The notes beneath the pieces are model-generated. The model had not been told where the DNA came from, ran no database searches, and worked only from the letters and a program-made list of their open reading frames with translations. This document shows positions 10,255-22,186 of a stretch of DNA of 64,000 bases, one piece after another (within the stretch, counting starts at the first letter, position 1; every line of letters begins with the position of its first letter). Source of the DNA: Delphinapterus leucas (lineage: Eukaryota > Chordata > Mammalia > Artiodactyla > Monodontidae); contig NW_022098069.1 of NCBI RefSeq assembly GCF_002288925.2, positions 75,603,670-75,667,669 of the forward strand. The letters are read 5' to 3'. The translations under genes and the position numbers were made by a program.

Positions 10255-12599
10255 AGTGCTGTGTGAAATAACATGAGGATGAGTAAGACATTTATATATT
10301 GTGTTTTTTTGGCAGAAGCATTGCAGGCAGGAAAGGCAAATTCATAACCACAGAAATCATCTATTCCAATAAGAAAATGCATTACCCCTTCCATGATAGA
10401 AGAGGTCCAAGAAAACCAACATGCCACCAGGTGGTTGGCAGATCCCCCAAGGGAATGGTGCCATATTGAGTGCTCAGTGGGGTTTTGCAGTTGGCAGTTT
10501 GGGCATTAAGCAGCAATTGTAGCCAAATTGATACTTGTAGGTCACAGTCCATTCTGTTTAGCCCTTGCAGAAGCCTCCATTCCTTCTGTCATTGTCACTT
10601 TGTCCATGAGTTCGTTGACTGGAGAATTCATGAGGGCTGGAGAGAGAGACTGACCGAAATCCACCTAACAATCCATCTTTTCCCCCTGATTTTTAAGATC
10701 TTCATTTGCTAAGGTCACTCTTTAGTGAGTGTTTGCATGGGAGACCCATACTTTCACATTCTGGGCCCATGTGAAGAGGTCTATTTCCATATCTAGTCCC
10801 TAGACTAACTTGTCTCTAATTATCCAATTTTCCAACTCTGTGCCTTCCAAGTCCCTGATCATCCTGCCAGAACATTAGTTCGTGAATCAGGTCTACGTCT
10901 CCAGCTCTCTCCATTTTCAAGGGAAAATGAACACTCAGTTACATCACTTGAAGTTCTGTTCATCGACAAGATTTCTCTTTACTATTGGCCTTTAGGTCAT
11001 TACAGTGATCACAGAGTGGAGCTGTAGTTTTATAGCCATTCATTCAGGTGGTGAAAGCATACATAACAGAACCATTTGTAAATCAGACATGAATGTTTTC
11101 TTCCTCATACGCCTGGTCATAGGGAACGGCCCAGGAGACCATATGCGTTGTCTGTGAAAGAAGGCAACGGAACAGAAAAAGGACTCATGGGCTTTTGGGC
11201 CACTGAACTCCCGAAACTTCTCTGTATCTTCAGGACCTGCTTGAGCCTGCTCTCATATTCCATTTGAAGATGGAGTGCCGTTGTGCATGACAGGTTTATG
11301 ACTGGACCATAAATTAATTTATGGCTACTTGGTGGCTCTGTAGCTCATGGTCTGTGTTAGAGACTAAGGGAGAGCCATAAGCTGTTTTTCAAAAGGAGAA
11401 TTATCATCTGTAGGGCCTGGCATAGTCCTGATCCAAATTGTATAGGTCTGTGGTTTAACTCACCTATGGGGCCCTGCCATACACATTCCTGTGTGCACCT
11501 ATCTCAACATTTAGAGCACCATGAGATCTTAAGCTTGTAAACCCCAAGGGGCAGATCAGCTTTTATGGCATTTTGGACTTGTTGAAACTGTTCTCTTGTT
11601 TTGGGCCTCACTCAAACCTGTAGCCTTTGGGTTGCCCAGTAACTGGCTAAGATTAGCACACCCACATGAGGTATGTGTTGCCTACAAATTCCAAAAAAGA
11701 GCAATCGTCTTTGTGCTTCTTTCTTAGTTCTAATAAGGGTCAGATGTAGCAACTTTTCTTTTACCTTAGAGTATATTGACATACCCCCGGTCACTGAACC
11801 CCTAGAAATTTTGCTGATGTGGTAGGCGCCTGAATTTTTATGGGAATTATTTTCTACCAATTGGCTCACATATGTCTCACCAAGGTGTATCAAGTAGTTA
11901 CTGATAATTGCTCACCAGATCCACTTGCATGAAACCATCAAGGTAATGGAGCAGTGTGATGTCTTGTGGAGGGAAAGGTGATCAACTCCTTGCAGACTAG
12001 GTTAGGGTATGGAGGTGGGAGAGGTGAGATGGCCTTGAAGCAGGACTATGAAGGTATATTGTTGGCTGAAAGAAGACAATTTCAGAGGGTCTTTATTAAT
12101 AGATACAGAAAAAATGGCTTGACTAGATCAAGAGCTATGTAGCAGGTTATGGACATGCTCATAGACACAGACAGACACATACCCAGAATATACACAATAG
12201 CAGCTACAATCATATTGTTAATTATGATAATCCACTGCCCTTCTGCAAATACTTCTGTCTTCTGCACAGGCCAGGTAGGCAAGTTGATGGGCATATAGGG
12301 GTAATCAACATCCTGCATTTGTCAAGCCCTAGATGGTGGCACAGACCTCTGATATCCCTCTAGGGATGCAACATTGCTTTTAGTTTACTATTTTGATAAG
12401 AAGCGGCTTTCCCTTGGCCTTTCCTACCATAACAGCTTTTGCTCCATGGGTCATCCAGCTAATGTAGGAATTCTGCCTTATATTAAATATGTTTCAGCTA
12501 TGCATCCTAGACCTGTGGAAATGACACGCACCAGCCATGGACAGTAACAATCACCCAGAAAATACAAATAATGTATATAATTTTCTTCCTTCTATTCCT

Positions 12600-13870
12600 C
12601 CATTCTCTTAAGCTACTTTTATCTAAACTATCAAAGGAAAGAATTTTATATCCTGATTATATTGAGAGATATATCAGCGTCTGTGAGCGTGTTAAATATG
12701 CAAACCAAAACATATGGAATTTTGCATAAGCTATGTATCAAGCTCTTGACTTACAATTTTTATCTGCTTATTGACACAATCTTGTAAACGGCATGATAGG
12801 ACATATACATTTCCTAGGCTTAAATAGCTTTCTGTTATATGCCTTCAATATATAGTGATACTTTTAACTAATATTTGAACATCACTAAGCACTCAACTGT
12901 TTTTTAAAAATTTGAATTAAAGTTCTAAGTCGACCATGAATATAGACTTGCATTTTTGTTCTAGGATATTATTGTTAGTTAATTTAAAGTCTTTCCTTCC
13001 TCATTGCTAACTGCTGTAGTCTGACATCCATTCTCCAAGTGAAATGTGACTTTGATGGATAAACTTAATTAAAGCTCAGGCATTAGATAAGTTAAACAGA
13101 GAATTGGACTGATCTTTACCAATCTACCTTTGAAAATACAAATAAGTATTTCAAAATGAAGCAGTCATAAATTATACTGAAAATGTATGTTAGTAAAATT
13201 GGATTGAAATTCAAATCAATTACTCTATGTAAATTTCTGTTGCTTCGAAAGTAACATTTGTGTCCCCCTTTAGTATTGTAGCTTATAAATATTTTTAATA
13301 AATAAAATTAGAGAAATACCTGTTGTCTCTTGCTTTCCTAATAATTTCTGCCTCTTTTATGATATTTCAGATTGTTAAAATGTCTAGTTTTAAGACAATA
13401 TAGATTTTATCATAATCTGAGAATGTAAGTAAATTTATTTAATTCTCTTTAATACTTTCTAAAATGACTTGGTGAATGATTTGGCTATGAAAACCTCTAA
13501 TATTAGCAGTGATACCTCATTTATTCATTTAAGTATTAAAATAAAATCTTTACCTTCTTTATAATAGAAGGAATCGAACTTGGCTATATAGGTAAATAAA
13601 ACATGTAGAGACGTGTAAAGAAATAATTTGGTTCGATGTGGTAAGTCCTTTGCTAGACATCTATAGAGGATGCAAAAGGAATATAGAGACAAAGGCATAA
13701 CGTAACCAGGGAAATTGGGGAAATCATTGAACCACACGATTTTCAACTTAGAAGAACATTTATATATTAATATCCAATTTTGTTATTTTGAAGTAGAAAT
13801 AGTGAAGAGGACTTGATTTTTTCCCCCTAGCACCAATATAACCAAGAGAATTTTTCTAGTAATTAATCAT
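12600..13870. other. Intergenic, nothing recognised
   Basis: AT-rich, no gene, no nameable repeat. The 73-codon minus-strand ORF (13525-13746) has no recognisable motif. Confidence 0.45.
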
Positions 13871-13874
13871 TTGT

Positions 13875-14060
13875 ATTTGAGAATCTGACAAATCTGGATT
13901 CAAATCTTAGATTTCTATCCTGGAATAAATATACATGTAAGCTTTAGATTCAGTTTTCTTATTTGCCAAATGGGGACAAGAATAATTAACTACCTTACTT
14001 GAGTTAATTTTGTAAGAATTTATGTTGTAAGAATTATATAAGACATTTAACAGAGGGCAC
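13875..14060 (+). repeat. MIR SINE relic
   Basis: The MIR core order is recognisable: AATCTGGATTCAAATCTTAG, then TTTGCCAAATGGGGACAAGA and GTTAATTTTGTAAGAATT. Diverged. Confidence 0.65.
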
Positions 14061-14399
14061 ATCACGCTACCTTATAGAGCTTATGTCAAGATTTAATGAG
14101 CTACTAATTGGAAGGCACTTCTAATAATGGCTTATGAGGGTCTATATAAATGCAGGCTATTCCTACCTACCCTTACTGGAGGTGTTGAGATTATACTTTT
14201 TAAATATTGTAATCTACAGTTCTGTTTCATTGTGATTTCATGTAGAAAGCAAGGCATCAATTAACATAGAGAAGAATATTAGGACAGAAAATTTTTTTTT
14301 AAATCTTTTTGAATTTAAAATGTCTGGATTTTCGAAGTTCCTTGAAGAAATGGCTAAATTCAGGGGTGGAATGGGGAATGTAGAAGATGAGCTTGGAGT

Positions 14400-15290
14400 A
14401 TTTTATAGTGCCAGAAAGTGAGAAAGTGCTCAAAAGAGCAAAATGCAACAAAAATTTTAAAAACCCACAATGATGGGCGTATATCAAAGGGACATAGGAA
14501 CCAATTGAGGGTGCTCCCAATGGCCAAAGCTGGGGCAGTTTGAGCACAAAATAAATAGTGCAGTGTTCTATTATAACCCTAACTAGTAAATAGATACCTG
14601 AGTCCATACTAATATAAATCGGTTAATGGTTGAATAAATAAATAAAAAGATAAATCTATGTAGTAGAAAATTTATATAGATACTCTGACCTCAAGGAGGG
14701 TGAACATAATTCCCCACTCCTTAAGTAAGGGCTGGGCATAGTGACTTCCTTCCAAAGATTGCAGGTGGAGAGAAAGAAAAAAGGGAAACTTTACAGTGAA
14801 GAAACCTAATAAACACTACTCACCCAGATTAGCAAGACTAACATCCACAGAGATGTCTTGTTGATAGTATGTACCCGTGATGTGATGTGATGAAAATGGC
14901 ACTTTAGCTCCGTGGTCTCCATCCTAAAACACATAACCCTGGTGTAGCGATTAGAACAAATCAGACAAATCTCAACTGAGGGACAGCCTACAATGTCTGA
15001 CCAGCACTCCTTAAAACTGAAAAGATCATCAAAACGAGGAAAATCTAAAGCTGTCCCACTGAAAGGAGCCTAAGGAAATACTGCTAATACAGTGTATTTT
15101 CCTTGATGGGATCCTGGAATAGAAAAAGTACATTTGGTCAAAACTAAAGAAACCTGTTTAGTTGATAAAAATGTATAAATATCGGTCTATTAGTTGTGTA
15201 ATGTGGACTGTATGGGAATTCTCTATAGTATGTTTACAACTTTTCTGTAAATCTGAAACTCTTCTAAAATAAGAATTTTTTTTAAGGTAA
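14400..15290 (+). mobile_element. Ancient L1 (L1M-type) 3' end
   Basis: The 3' untranslated part of an old mammalian L1 is readable in sense orientation. Landmarks are TTATAACCCTAACTAGTAAA, the CCATACTAATATAAAT segment, the GATGTGATGAAAATGGCACT segment and the terminal TTTTCTGTAAATCTGAAACT followed by an A/T-rich end. No TSD found; the left boundary is uncertain. Confidence 0.75.
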
Positions 15291-15649
15291 AAGTCTAATT
15301 TTTTTAACCTTTAAGCCTATGTCAAGAGATAACTCAGGGCATAAACAGTAAGTTTGAAAGATCTTTGGTCAAATGTCAGCTTTCCTACTAGTAAATTAGA
15401 TACATTTTTTCCAAACTAGGTGAGAAAAGAAATCAGAGAGAGAGGAGACCTTTAAAGTTCTGGGTTACTTAGCTAAACCAGAGCCTTTGGCAAATCCGCA
15501 GCTCTGTCTACTCCATGCATATGATTTCCCAGCTAAATGATACTGGAAAAAACACACAGTAATGCTGAGAAATTTTATGTTAAATCTACAACCAACAGCC
15601 TCAATTGGCTCCTTAATGCTACGTGGAAATCATACTCCTCAAGCCAATA

Positions 15650-17265
15650 ACTTTCCTCTCCCTGTGACTATTTATTGCCTTCTCCTCTCTCCCCGACGTC
15701 TCCAACACATTTTCCCCTGTCCATACTTGCTGATGACCTTGTTCCTCATTTTACTGAAAAATTCAAAATAATAGGAAGAGAATTTCCACAAGTTCCACGG
15801 CAAATTTTTCACCCAGCTGCATACATTTTTATAGAATATGCCTTTTCTTCTCTTAATATGAATGATATATCTGTCCTTCAAATTTTGTCATATCTCTTTT
15901 TCTTCCACCTCTAGAGAGATTTGTCTGAAGTCAAGCCAAAACCTCCCCTTTCTTTCCTCTTTTCCTGCCTCATTGATGTTTGTTTGTTCTTGTTCTATTA
16001 GAACTTCTTCATAAATATACCAGTATGCTGTCATCTTGGGCAAAAATAAAGTCTCTGAATCCGGCTTTTCTTTTTAGATATTGCATCATTTTTTCCCCTT
16101 GCCTTTGTAGAAAAACCCTTTGAAAGAGTTGCTGTAATCACTGTCTCCATTTTCTATCTTTCCATTTTCACACGTACCAGGCAAGCTATCTTAGCCGCAG
16201 CTCCAGGGAAACTACTTTTGTCAAGGTCGCCTGTGGCTATTTCTCCTGGTTTATTTTACTTGACTGAGAAAAAGCACTGAACAGTTGATGATCCCCCTTT
16301 TCCCTGAGCTATTTTCTTTATTCTTAGGATACCATAGGCTCTTCACTTGCCTCCAAGTTCCTGACAGCTCCCTCTCGGTCCATTGTTGTTTCCCCCTATC
16401 CCAGACCTCTTAACGTTATGTTGCCTCAGTGTCTAGCCAGTGTATCTCTGTGATTTTATTTTACAGTAAATCCTTTCATGATGTCTTCAAATCTCACGGC
16501 TTTACACCCCATAAGCTCTTTATGTGCTAATAACTCCTAAATGTGTGTCTGTCTCCAGACCTCTTCTAACGTTTCTGGTCTCATATACCCAGTGGCTGAC
16601 TCAGAATCTTCACTGGGAGGATTCATAGAGATCTTAAACTTAACTTGTCCCAAACTGAGCTCTCATCTTTCACAAAAATGTACTCCAACAAGTTTTACCC
16701 ATTTCTGTTACTCTTCTAGTTATTTAGTCTTTGGTTCTGAGAATCTGACTTGACTGTATTCTTTCTCTTATACACAACAGCCAGTTCTCTCCACCTCATG
16801 TTTAAAAAAATACCCAGACTGAGAAACCTTCTTACCATCTCCACCTCTGGCACCCTAAGGTCACAATATTCCCTTTCACTTGAATTTTTGCAGTATCTCC
16901 CTATTTGTTCCATTATCCATCTTCTGTCCACAAGCAATTTGTCATTCTTGCTTCTGTACTGATGTAAGTTAATTATGTTACTGCTCTGCCCCAAATCCTC
17001 CAATAGCTTCAAATTGGTCTCATCGTCTGCAAGAATTTTCCCCTAGAAATCTACATGGTCTTGTTCACGCATCTCCTCAGATATTTTCATTCCTGTGGTG
17101 GCAACTTCTTCCTAAAGACTTCTCTGTAGACTCTCTTTAAAGCTGCCAACCCTTCATCAACATATCCTATCTCTATGCTAGCTTGTTTATTTTTCCTTAG
17201 TACCCATCACAATTTATTATTCTACATAGTTTACTAACTAATAAATTTTACTTTTTATCTCTCTC
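15650..17265 (+). mobile_element. L2 LINE fragment, about 1.6 kb
   Basis: A long, heavily mutated L2 copy in sense orientation. Landmarks run from TTGCTGATGACCTTGTTCCT through CTTTGAAAGAGTTGCTGT, the GAAACTACTTTTGTCAAGGT segment and TGCTAATAACTCCTAAAT. It continues through CCAAACTGAGCTCTCATCTT and CCTCCAATAGCTTCAAATTG to TACCCATCACAATTTATTAT near the 3' end. These correspond to the RT region and downstream. Several ORFs here (16541-16753, 16716-17012) are shadows of the decayed element. L2 is extinct in placentals. Confidence 0.75.
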
Positions 17266-17685
17266 CTGCCAGCCCCCACCACCCAAAACTGGCATGCAAA
17301 ATTTAGCGTTAGGGATTTACTTTGTTTGATTGGTTTTGGTTCCTTATAAATATAGCTCTACAAATAGCACCTGGTTATCGTAGTCACATGAAAAATATTT
17401 ATCGACTGTTAAGTGAAAAGTATGTTTCTCTTCTTACATGTGGAAGATCACTTTAGATTGGAATTGCTCTCATTCAGTTCATTGCGTGTTTGTTTACATA
17501 AAGGTAATCTTTGACATTAATTTCTCCATGTTCAGACCCCTCTTTCGGTTTTGGAGCACTTTTTGGCATATCTGAAATAATTTTGCTTATGATGTAGATT
17601 TTCTCAAACTTTGGCCATATCTTCTTGGAAATCAGCAGAGCCACAAACTGTAGGCTGTATCAAACTAACTTAAGAAATCTGGTTG

Positions 17686-18002
17686 GGGACTTCCCTGATG
17701 GTGCAGTGGTTAAGAATCCACCTGCCAATGCAGGGGACACGGGTTCGAGCCCTGGTCCGGGAAGATCCCACATGCCACGGAGCAACTAAGCCCACGAGCC
17801 ACAACTACTGAGCCCACGAGCCACAGCTACTGAAACCCGCGTGCCTAGAGCCCGTGCTCCACAAGAGAAGCCACTGCAATGAGAAGCCTGCGCACTGCAA
17901 CAAAGAGTAGCTCCCGCTCGCCACAACTAGAGAAAGCCCACGCACAGCAACGAAGACCCAATGCAGGCATAAATAAACAAACAAACAAATAAATAAAAAA
18001 TA
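17686..18002 (+). mobile_element. Long-form CHR SINE
   Basis: The head GGGGACTTCCCTGATGGTGC is followed by the long-form body (CTCGCCACAACTAGAGAAAG, then GCAACGAAGACCCAATGCA) and an AAAT/AAAC-rich tail. Perfect 14-base TSD (17672-17685, 18003-18016). It carries two tandem copies of a roughly 23-base CACGAGCCACAACTACTGA-type unit. Confidence 0.95.
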
Positions 18003-18016
18003 AAGAAATCTGGTTG

Positions 18017-19180
18017 AAAAGTTTTTCACTGTTTTAGTTTTCTTGAATTTGTGGAAACTGGGGTATTATAAAACTGATTAAATCCTTCTAAATTTCTAAA
18101 GGCAACTGCCTTTTAAGGAAAATATAGTAAAAGAAGTGCTGCTAAAGTCTATTGCTCAAGGGAGGGTTATTAGAATATATTTAAAACCACACAAAGTTTC
18201 TAAACTGAATAAATTATTTTAGTCTGTTCAGAAGCAGAACCAAGTTGTGACAGTAAAGTAGTGATGCTTTTGAATTTGAAGTCATAACTCATCATTTCTA
18301 ATAATTTTTCACATAGACTACTTATGACAATGTAAAATAAGAACATTGCTTATTGAATGGTTATCAAATGACTACAAAATGTTTACTCTCTCCAGATTTA
18401 CTGTATCAGCATTGGTGAGTCATATATATTTTATAATAATTATTTAATTATGAAATAATACTATATTTTTATTCCTTTGATTGGAAATTAATTTTAAAAG
18501 CATAAACAATTCAAAGGTAAAATGGGTAGAATGGTAGTTACATAGAAGCAGCCTGACAGCATCCCATTCGTGGAGACACAAAGAAACCACAGTTGAATGC
18601 ACAGTAATTCCTCCTTTGAAAGTGAACTTACTGATCTCAGTTATTATGTTATAGGGACTCTATTTTGCCAGATCGTCTCATTTTCTAGATGATAGTGCTA
18701 TTGGCAAAAGCAGCATCTTGGATATCAGTTTTATATTATTGAGCTTTGTAATATATTTTGGTTTCACCTGCTCATGATTTTTCTAAGTTTACATTTAACA
18801 TTTTCCTTACTTGTTCAGTTGATATAAAAGTAATTGAGGGAAATATGTTTTAAACAGTGGTTTTTCTTTTTTTCTTTTGACATGTTTTCCATTATATTAA
18901 CATCAGAAAAGAAATCTCTGGTGTGCTTTGAAAATTTTTAGACATGATAGCAGTGAAAGAGAGAAATACAGGAAGACTGTGCTATGTTAATCATCTAGTA
19001 ATCAAATGTAAACTGCTGCTTAATTTATTTTTAAAACTTTTTTTAGATCTTAATTTCAACTTAAATTTGAAAAGTAATACATTGAGCTAAAGTAGTATGG
19101 CATTGTTTATAGCTTTTTGAATCTCCTAAATATATAATTATTTCCTTCTAAATGCCTGATATTTCTTATAACTTATGTTA
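18017..19180. other. Intergenic, nothing recognised
   Basis: AT-rich sequence with no frame or repeat that I can support. Confidence 0.45.
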
Positions 19181-19308
19181 GATTGTAAGCACTCTGAGGC
19201 CATGGTCTTTTGTTTTATTTTTTTGCCATTCCATATTTAGAACTTAGACAGATACCTGACAAGTATTTGAAATCATTAAACAGTTATTGAATGCATGAAT
19301 AAATGAAG
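19180..19308 (+). repeat. L2 LINE 3' end
   Basis: The L2 terminus is visible: GATTGTAAGCACTCTGAGG, AGAACTTAGACAGATACCTG and ATTGAATGCATGAATAAATG. Confidence 0.8.
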
Positions 19309-19803
19309 GCTAATTTATAGACCCAATTAACAGTATTTTATCAATGATATAAGTAATTACATTGTCTAATCAGTTCTATATAATAGATGCATTTATATGT
19401 CTTCATCTGTTTAAGAATACACTTATTTAATAAGGAGTGTTCCCTTTTGTGAGGCATTTATATATGTAGAAATGTTTTTGCACATTGGTCAAGTTCTATT
19501 ATCAATGTCAGCAAGTACTTATCAAAAAGAAAAAAAAAACTATGAGTAAGAATAAATAAAATAAAATATCCTTCAACATAGTACCTGACTCATGTTAGAC
19601 AATCAATAATGTTGTTGGATGAAGAAAAAGCAGATTTATAAAGAGAAGAGAAAAATCCTTATTTAAGTAGTACATAGCTCTACTTATCAAGATGTTGAGT
19701 TTTCTGCTTCTTCTCCCCTGGGATTGTCAGGCAGAAATCACAAAGAACTAATAAGCTGTGTACCGGACACATTGTAATAACTGAAGTATAGGTTTAATAA
19801 CTG

Positions 19804-20155
19804 TCTTAGTCCGTTCAGACTTCTATAACAAACTACCACAGACTGAGAAGCTTAAACAGCAAACATCTCTTACAGTTCTGGAGGCTTGGAAGGCCAAATA
19901 AGTCAGATTTGGTATCTGGTGAAGGTTCACTTTCTGGTTCGTAGACAGCTGTCTTCTCACTGTGTCCTCATATGACAGAAGGGGTAAGAAAGCTCTCTGG
20001 TGCTCTTTTATAAAGGCACTAACCTCATGCATGATTAGTCCACCCTCATGACCTATTCATTTCCTAAGGCCACCACTTCCAAATGCTATCACATTGGAGA
20101 TTAGGTTTCAACATTTATATTTGAGGGATTCACAAACGTTCAGTCTATAGCAGAT
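19804..20155 (-). mobile_element. MLT1-type solo LTR (ERVL-MaLR)
   Basis: Antisense LTR. The plus strand runs from TGTCTTAGTCCGTTCAGACT, TTACAGTTCTGGAGGCTTGG and CTTCTCACTGTGTCCTCATA to CACCCTCATGACCTATTCAT and TCAGTCTATAGCA. These landmarks are diagnostic of MLT1/MST LTRs. No internal region flanks it, so it is solo. The 69-codon minus-strand ORF is a shadow. Confidence 0.88.
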
Positions 20156-21060
20156 GGCAATGTTGAGGAAATGGGAAAACTTGTCTTAGTAATTTAGACA
20201 ATTTCAGTGGGGTTCCTTCTAATATTGCTGTGATTGGTGTTGTGAAGAATATGTAGCCTAGCTAGGACCTCTCAGCATGGTTATTATTTTTATGTATTCC
20301 TGTTGTTATGTAAATTAAGGTGATAACATTTAACTCTATCATTCTATCAATAAATACAGTATCAACAAATCCACTGATTTCTGTCAATTATCTAACCAAT
20401 TTTTATTATATTCTGTTTCTGTACAATAATTCTTTTCAATGTTAGGCTAATATTGATCACTCTAAGTGTTGAACATTTATTAACAGTATTTAAGCTATGA
20501 CTGTGCCAATATTTTTATGATTGAACTCAAGCAAAGGAAATGTAATAATATGTCACCAAATCTGTACTACTTGAAAGTATGTTTCAAGTATTTGGGACAA
20601 GTGAAGTCTCTATATTTTATACATCTAGTAGAACAAAGATTATAAAAAAAACTTTGTACTGCAACTTACAAATTGGAGATTCTTCAGTTGTATGACTAGA
20701 ATGTTTCCACTACAGAAACTCTTGTCCTTGTTATATTGTTATATATATCCCATTTTTGTTTTATTGAGAATATTCTAAGAAAATCCACCTTTACTTTCTT
20801 ACTTACTCTTCAGATGTTTAAGAACATATTTCTTGAATAGCTTCTTTCTTTTACTATTTATTTTGAATTCATATTAGATTACTGTTTGGATAGCTATAGA
20901 ATCCCTAATTTAGAATCTTCTTTCCTCAGAACTCTGAGACATAGTTTTCTTGTCTTTTTGTACCTTGCGAATCCAAAGTGTTAAACCAATCTTATTTCAT
21001 TTATTAGGTAATCTTCTCTTCTGCTCCTTTTTATTTTTGTCCTTTATTATCTTTTGTGTT
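20156..21060. other. Intergenic, nothing recognised
   Basis: AT-rich; no gene or repeat that I can name. Confidence 0.45.
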
Positions 21061-21062
21061 TT

Positions 21063-21705
21063 GTTTTTTCTTAATATATCTTTATTGGAGTATAATTGCT
21101 TCACAATACTGTGTTAGTTTCTGTTGTACACCAAAGTGAATCAGCCATATGCATACCTATGTCCCCATATCCACTCCCTCCTGAGCCTCCCTACCATCCT
21201 CCCTATCCCATCCCTCTAGGTCATCGCAAAACACGGAGCTGATCTCCCTGTGCTATGTGGCTGCTTCCTACTAGCTAACTATTTTACATTTGGTAGTGTA
21301 TATATGTCGATGCTACTCTCACTTCGCCCCAGCTTCCCCCTCCCACCTTGTGCCCTCAAGTCCATGCTGTACGTCTGCGTCTTTCCTGCCCTGCAACTAG
21401 GTTCATCAGTACCATTATTTTTTTTTGATTCCATATTTATGCGTGTAGCATACGGTATTTGTTTTTCTCTTTCTGACTTACTTCACTCTGTATGACAGAC
21501 ATATACCCTGAGAAAACCGTAATTCAAAAAGAGACATGTACCACAATGTTCACTGCAGCACTATTCACAATAGCCAGGACATGGAACCAACCTAAATGTC
21601 CATCGACAGATGAGTGGATAAAGAAGATGTGGCACATATATACAATGGAATATTAGCCATAAAAATAAACGAAATTGAGTTATTTGTAGTGAGGTGGATG
21701 GACCT
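21063..21705 (-). mobile_element. 5'-inverted (twin-primed) L1 fragment
   Basis: 21063-21498 is L1 3' UTR and ORF2 end in antisense. 21499-21705 is the adjoining upstream ORF2 segment in sense (GGACATGGAACCAACCTAAA, then GAGGTGGATGGACCT). In the intact antisense L1 at 53.7 kb the two segments adjoin with only AGAGA between them, so this copy is one insertion with an inverted 5' part and a 5-base loss. TSD not clear. Confidence 0.88.
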
Positions 21706-21971
21706 CTTCTTTTTTAATGAACTGACTTCTACACATTCACTAGGGTGGGTCAGGGTGCTGGCTGTTTTTTGTTTATTGTGGATACTACCCTGTAGAAAGT
21801 GTTTCAGTCTGAAGATGTGTCCTTCGTTTGGCCCAGGAAAATGTTTTACTTTCTTTTTTTCCTGTCTTATTTTCTTCCTTTCCCTGTTTCTCCCAGTTCC
21901 TACTGGAATGTTTTAGGCAGTTGCTAAACATGTTGTATTCTCCAGCTGTTTTCTTGATGTTACAGTATTTT

Positions 21972-22170
21972 TTTTTTTGCGGTACGCGGGCCTCTCACTG
22001 TTGTGGCCTCTCCCGTTGCGGAGCACAGGCTCCGGATGCGCAGGCTCGGCAGCCATGGCTCACGGGCCTAGCCGCTCCGCGGCATGTGGGATCTTCGCGC
22101 ATCGGGGCACGAACCCGTGTCCCCTGCATCGGCAGGCGGACTCTCAACCACCGCGCCACCAGGGAAGCCC
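21972..22170 (-). mobile_element. Short-form CHR SINE
   Basis: Antisense short form with a T-run (A tail) at 21972 and the head at 22170. TSD of 16 bases with one mismatch (21956-21971, 22171-22186). The overlapping 143-codon and 98-codon ORFs are shadows. Confidence 0.95.
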
Positions 22171-22186
22171 GATGTTCCAGTATTTT

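Larger units (their letters stand above)
8985..12600 (-). mobile_element. ERVL endogenous retrovirus internal region, pol relic
   Basis: Read on the minus strand, this old class III (ERVL) copy shows in order a reverse-transcriptase region (12350-11750, with a degraded catalytic box whose second Asp reads Gly), a connection/RNase H region, an integrase region (about 10520-9850) and a dUTPase-like C-terminal region (about 9620-9420), the order known for ERVL pol. Many stops and frameshifts break every frame; no piece over 100 codons survives apart from SINE-fused frames. Two later elements sit inside it: the palindromic repeat at 9168-9338 and the CHR SINE at 10041-10254. No flanking LTR was recognised and gag was not found. 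It is a dead fossil; boundaries are approximate. Confidence 0.8.

Noticed and set aside
10023..10427. 134-codon ORF joining an integrase-like stretch to another sequence
   Set aside because: An accidental fusion of the ERVL integrase fossil with a later SINE; not a domesticated gene.
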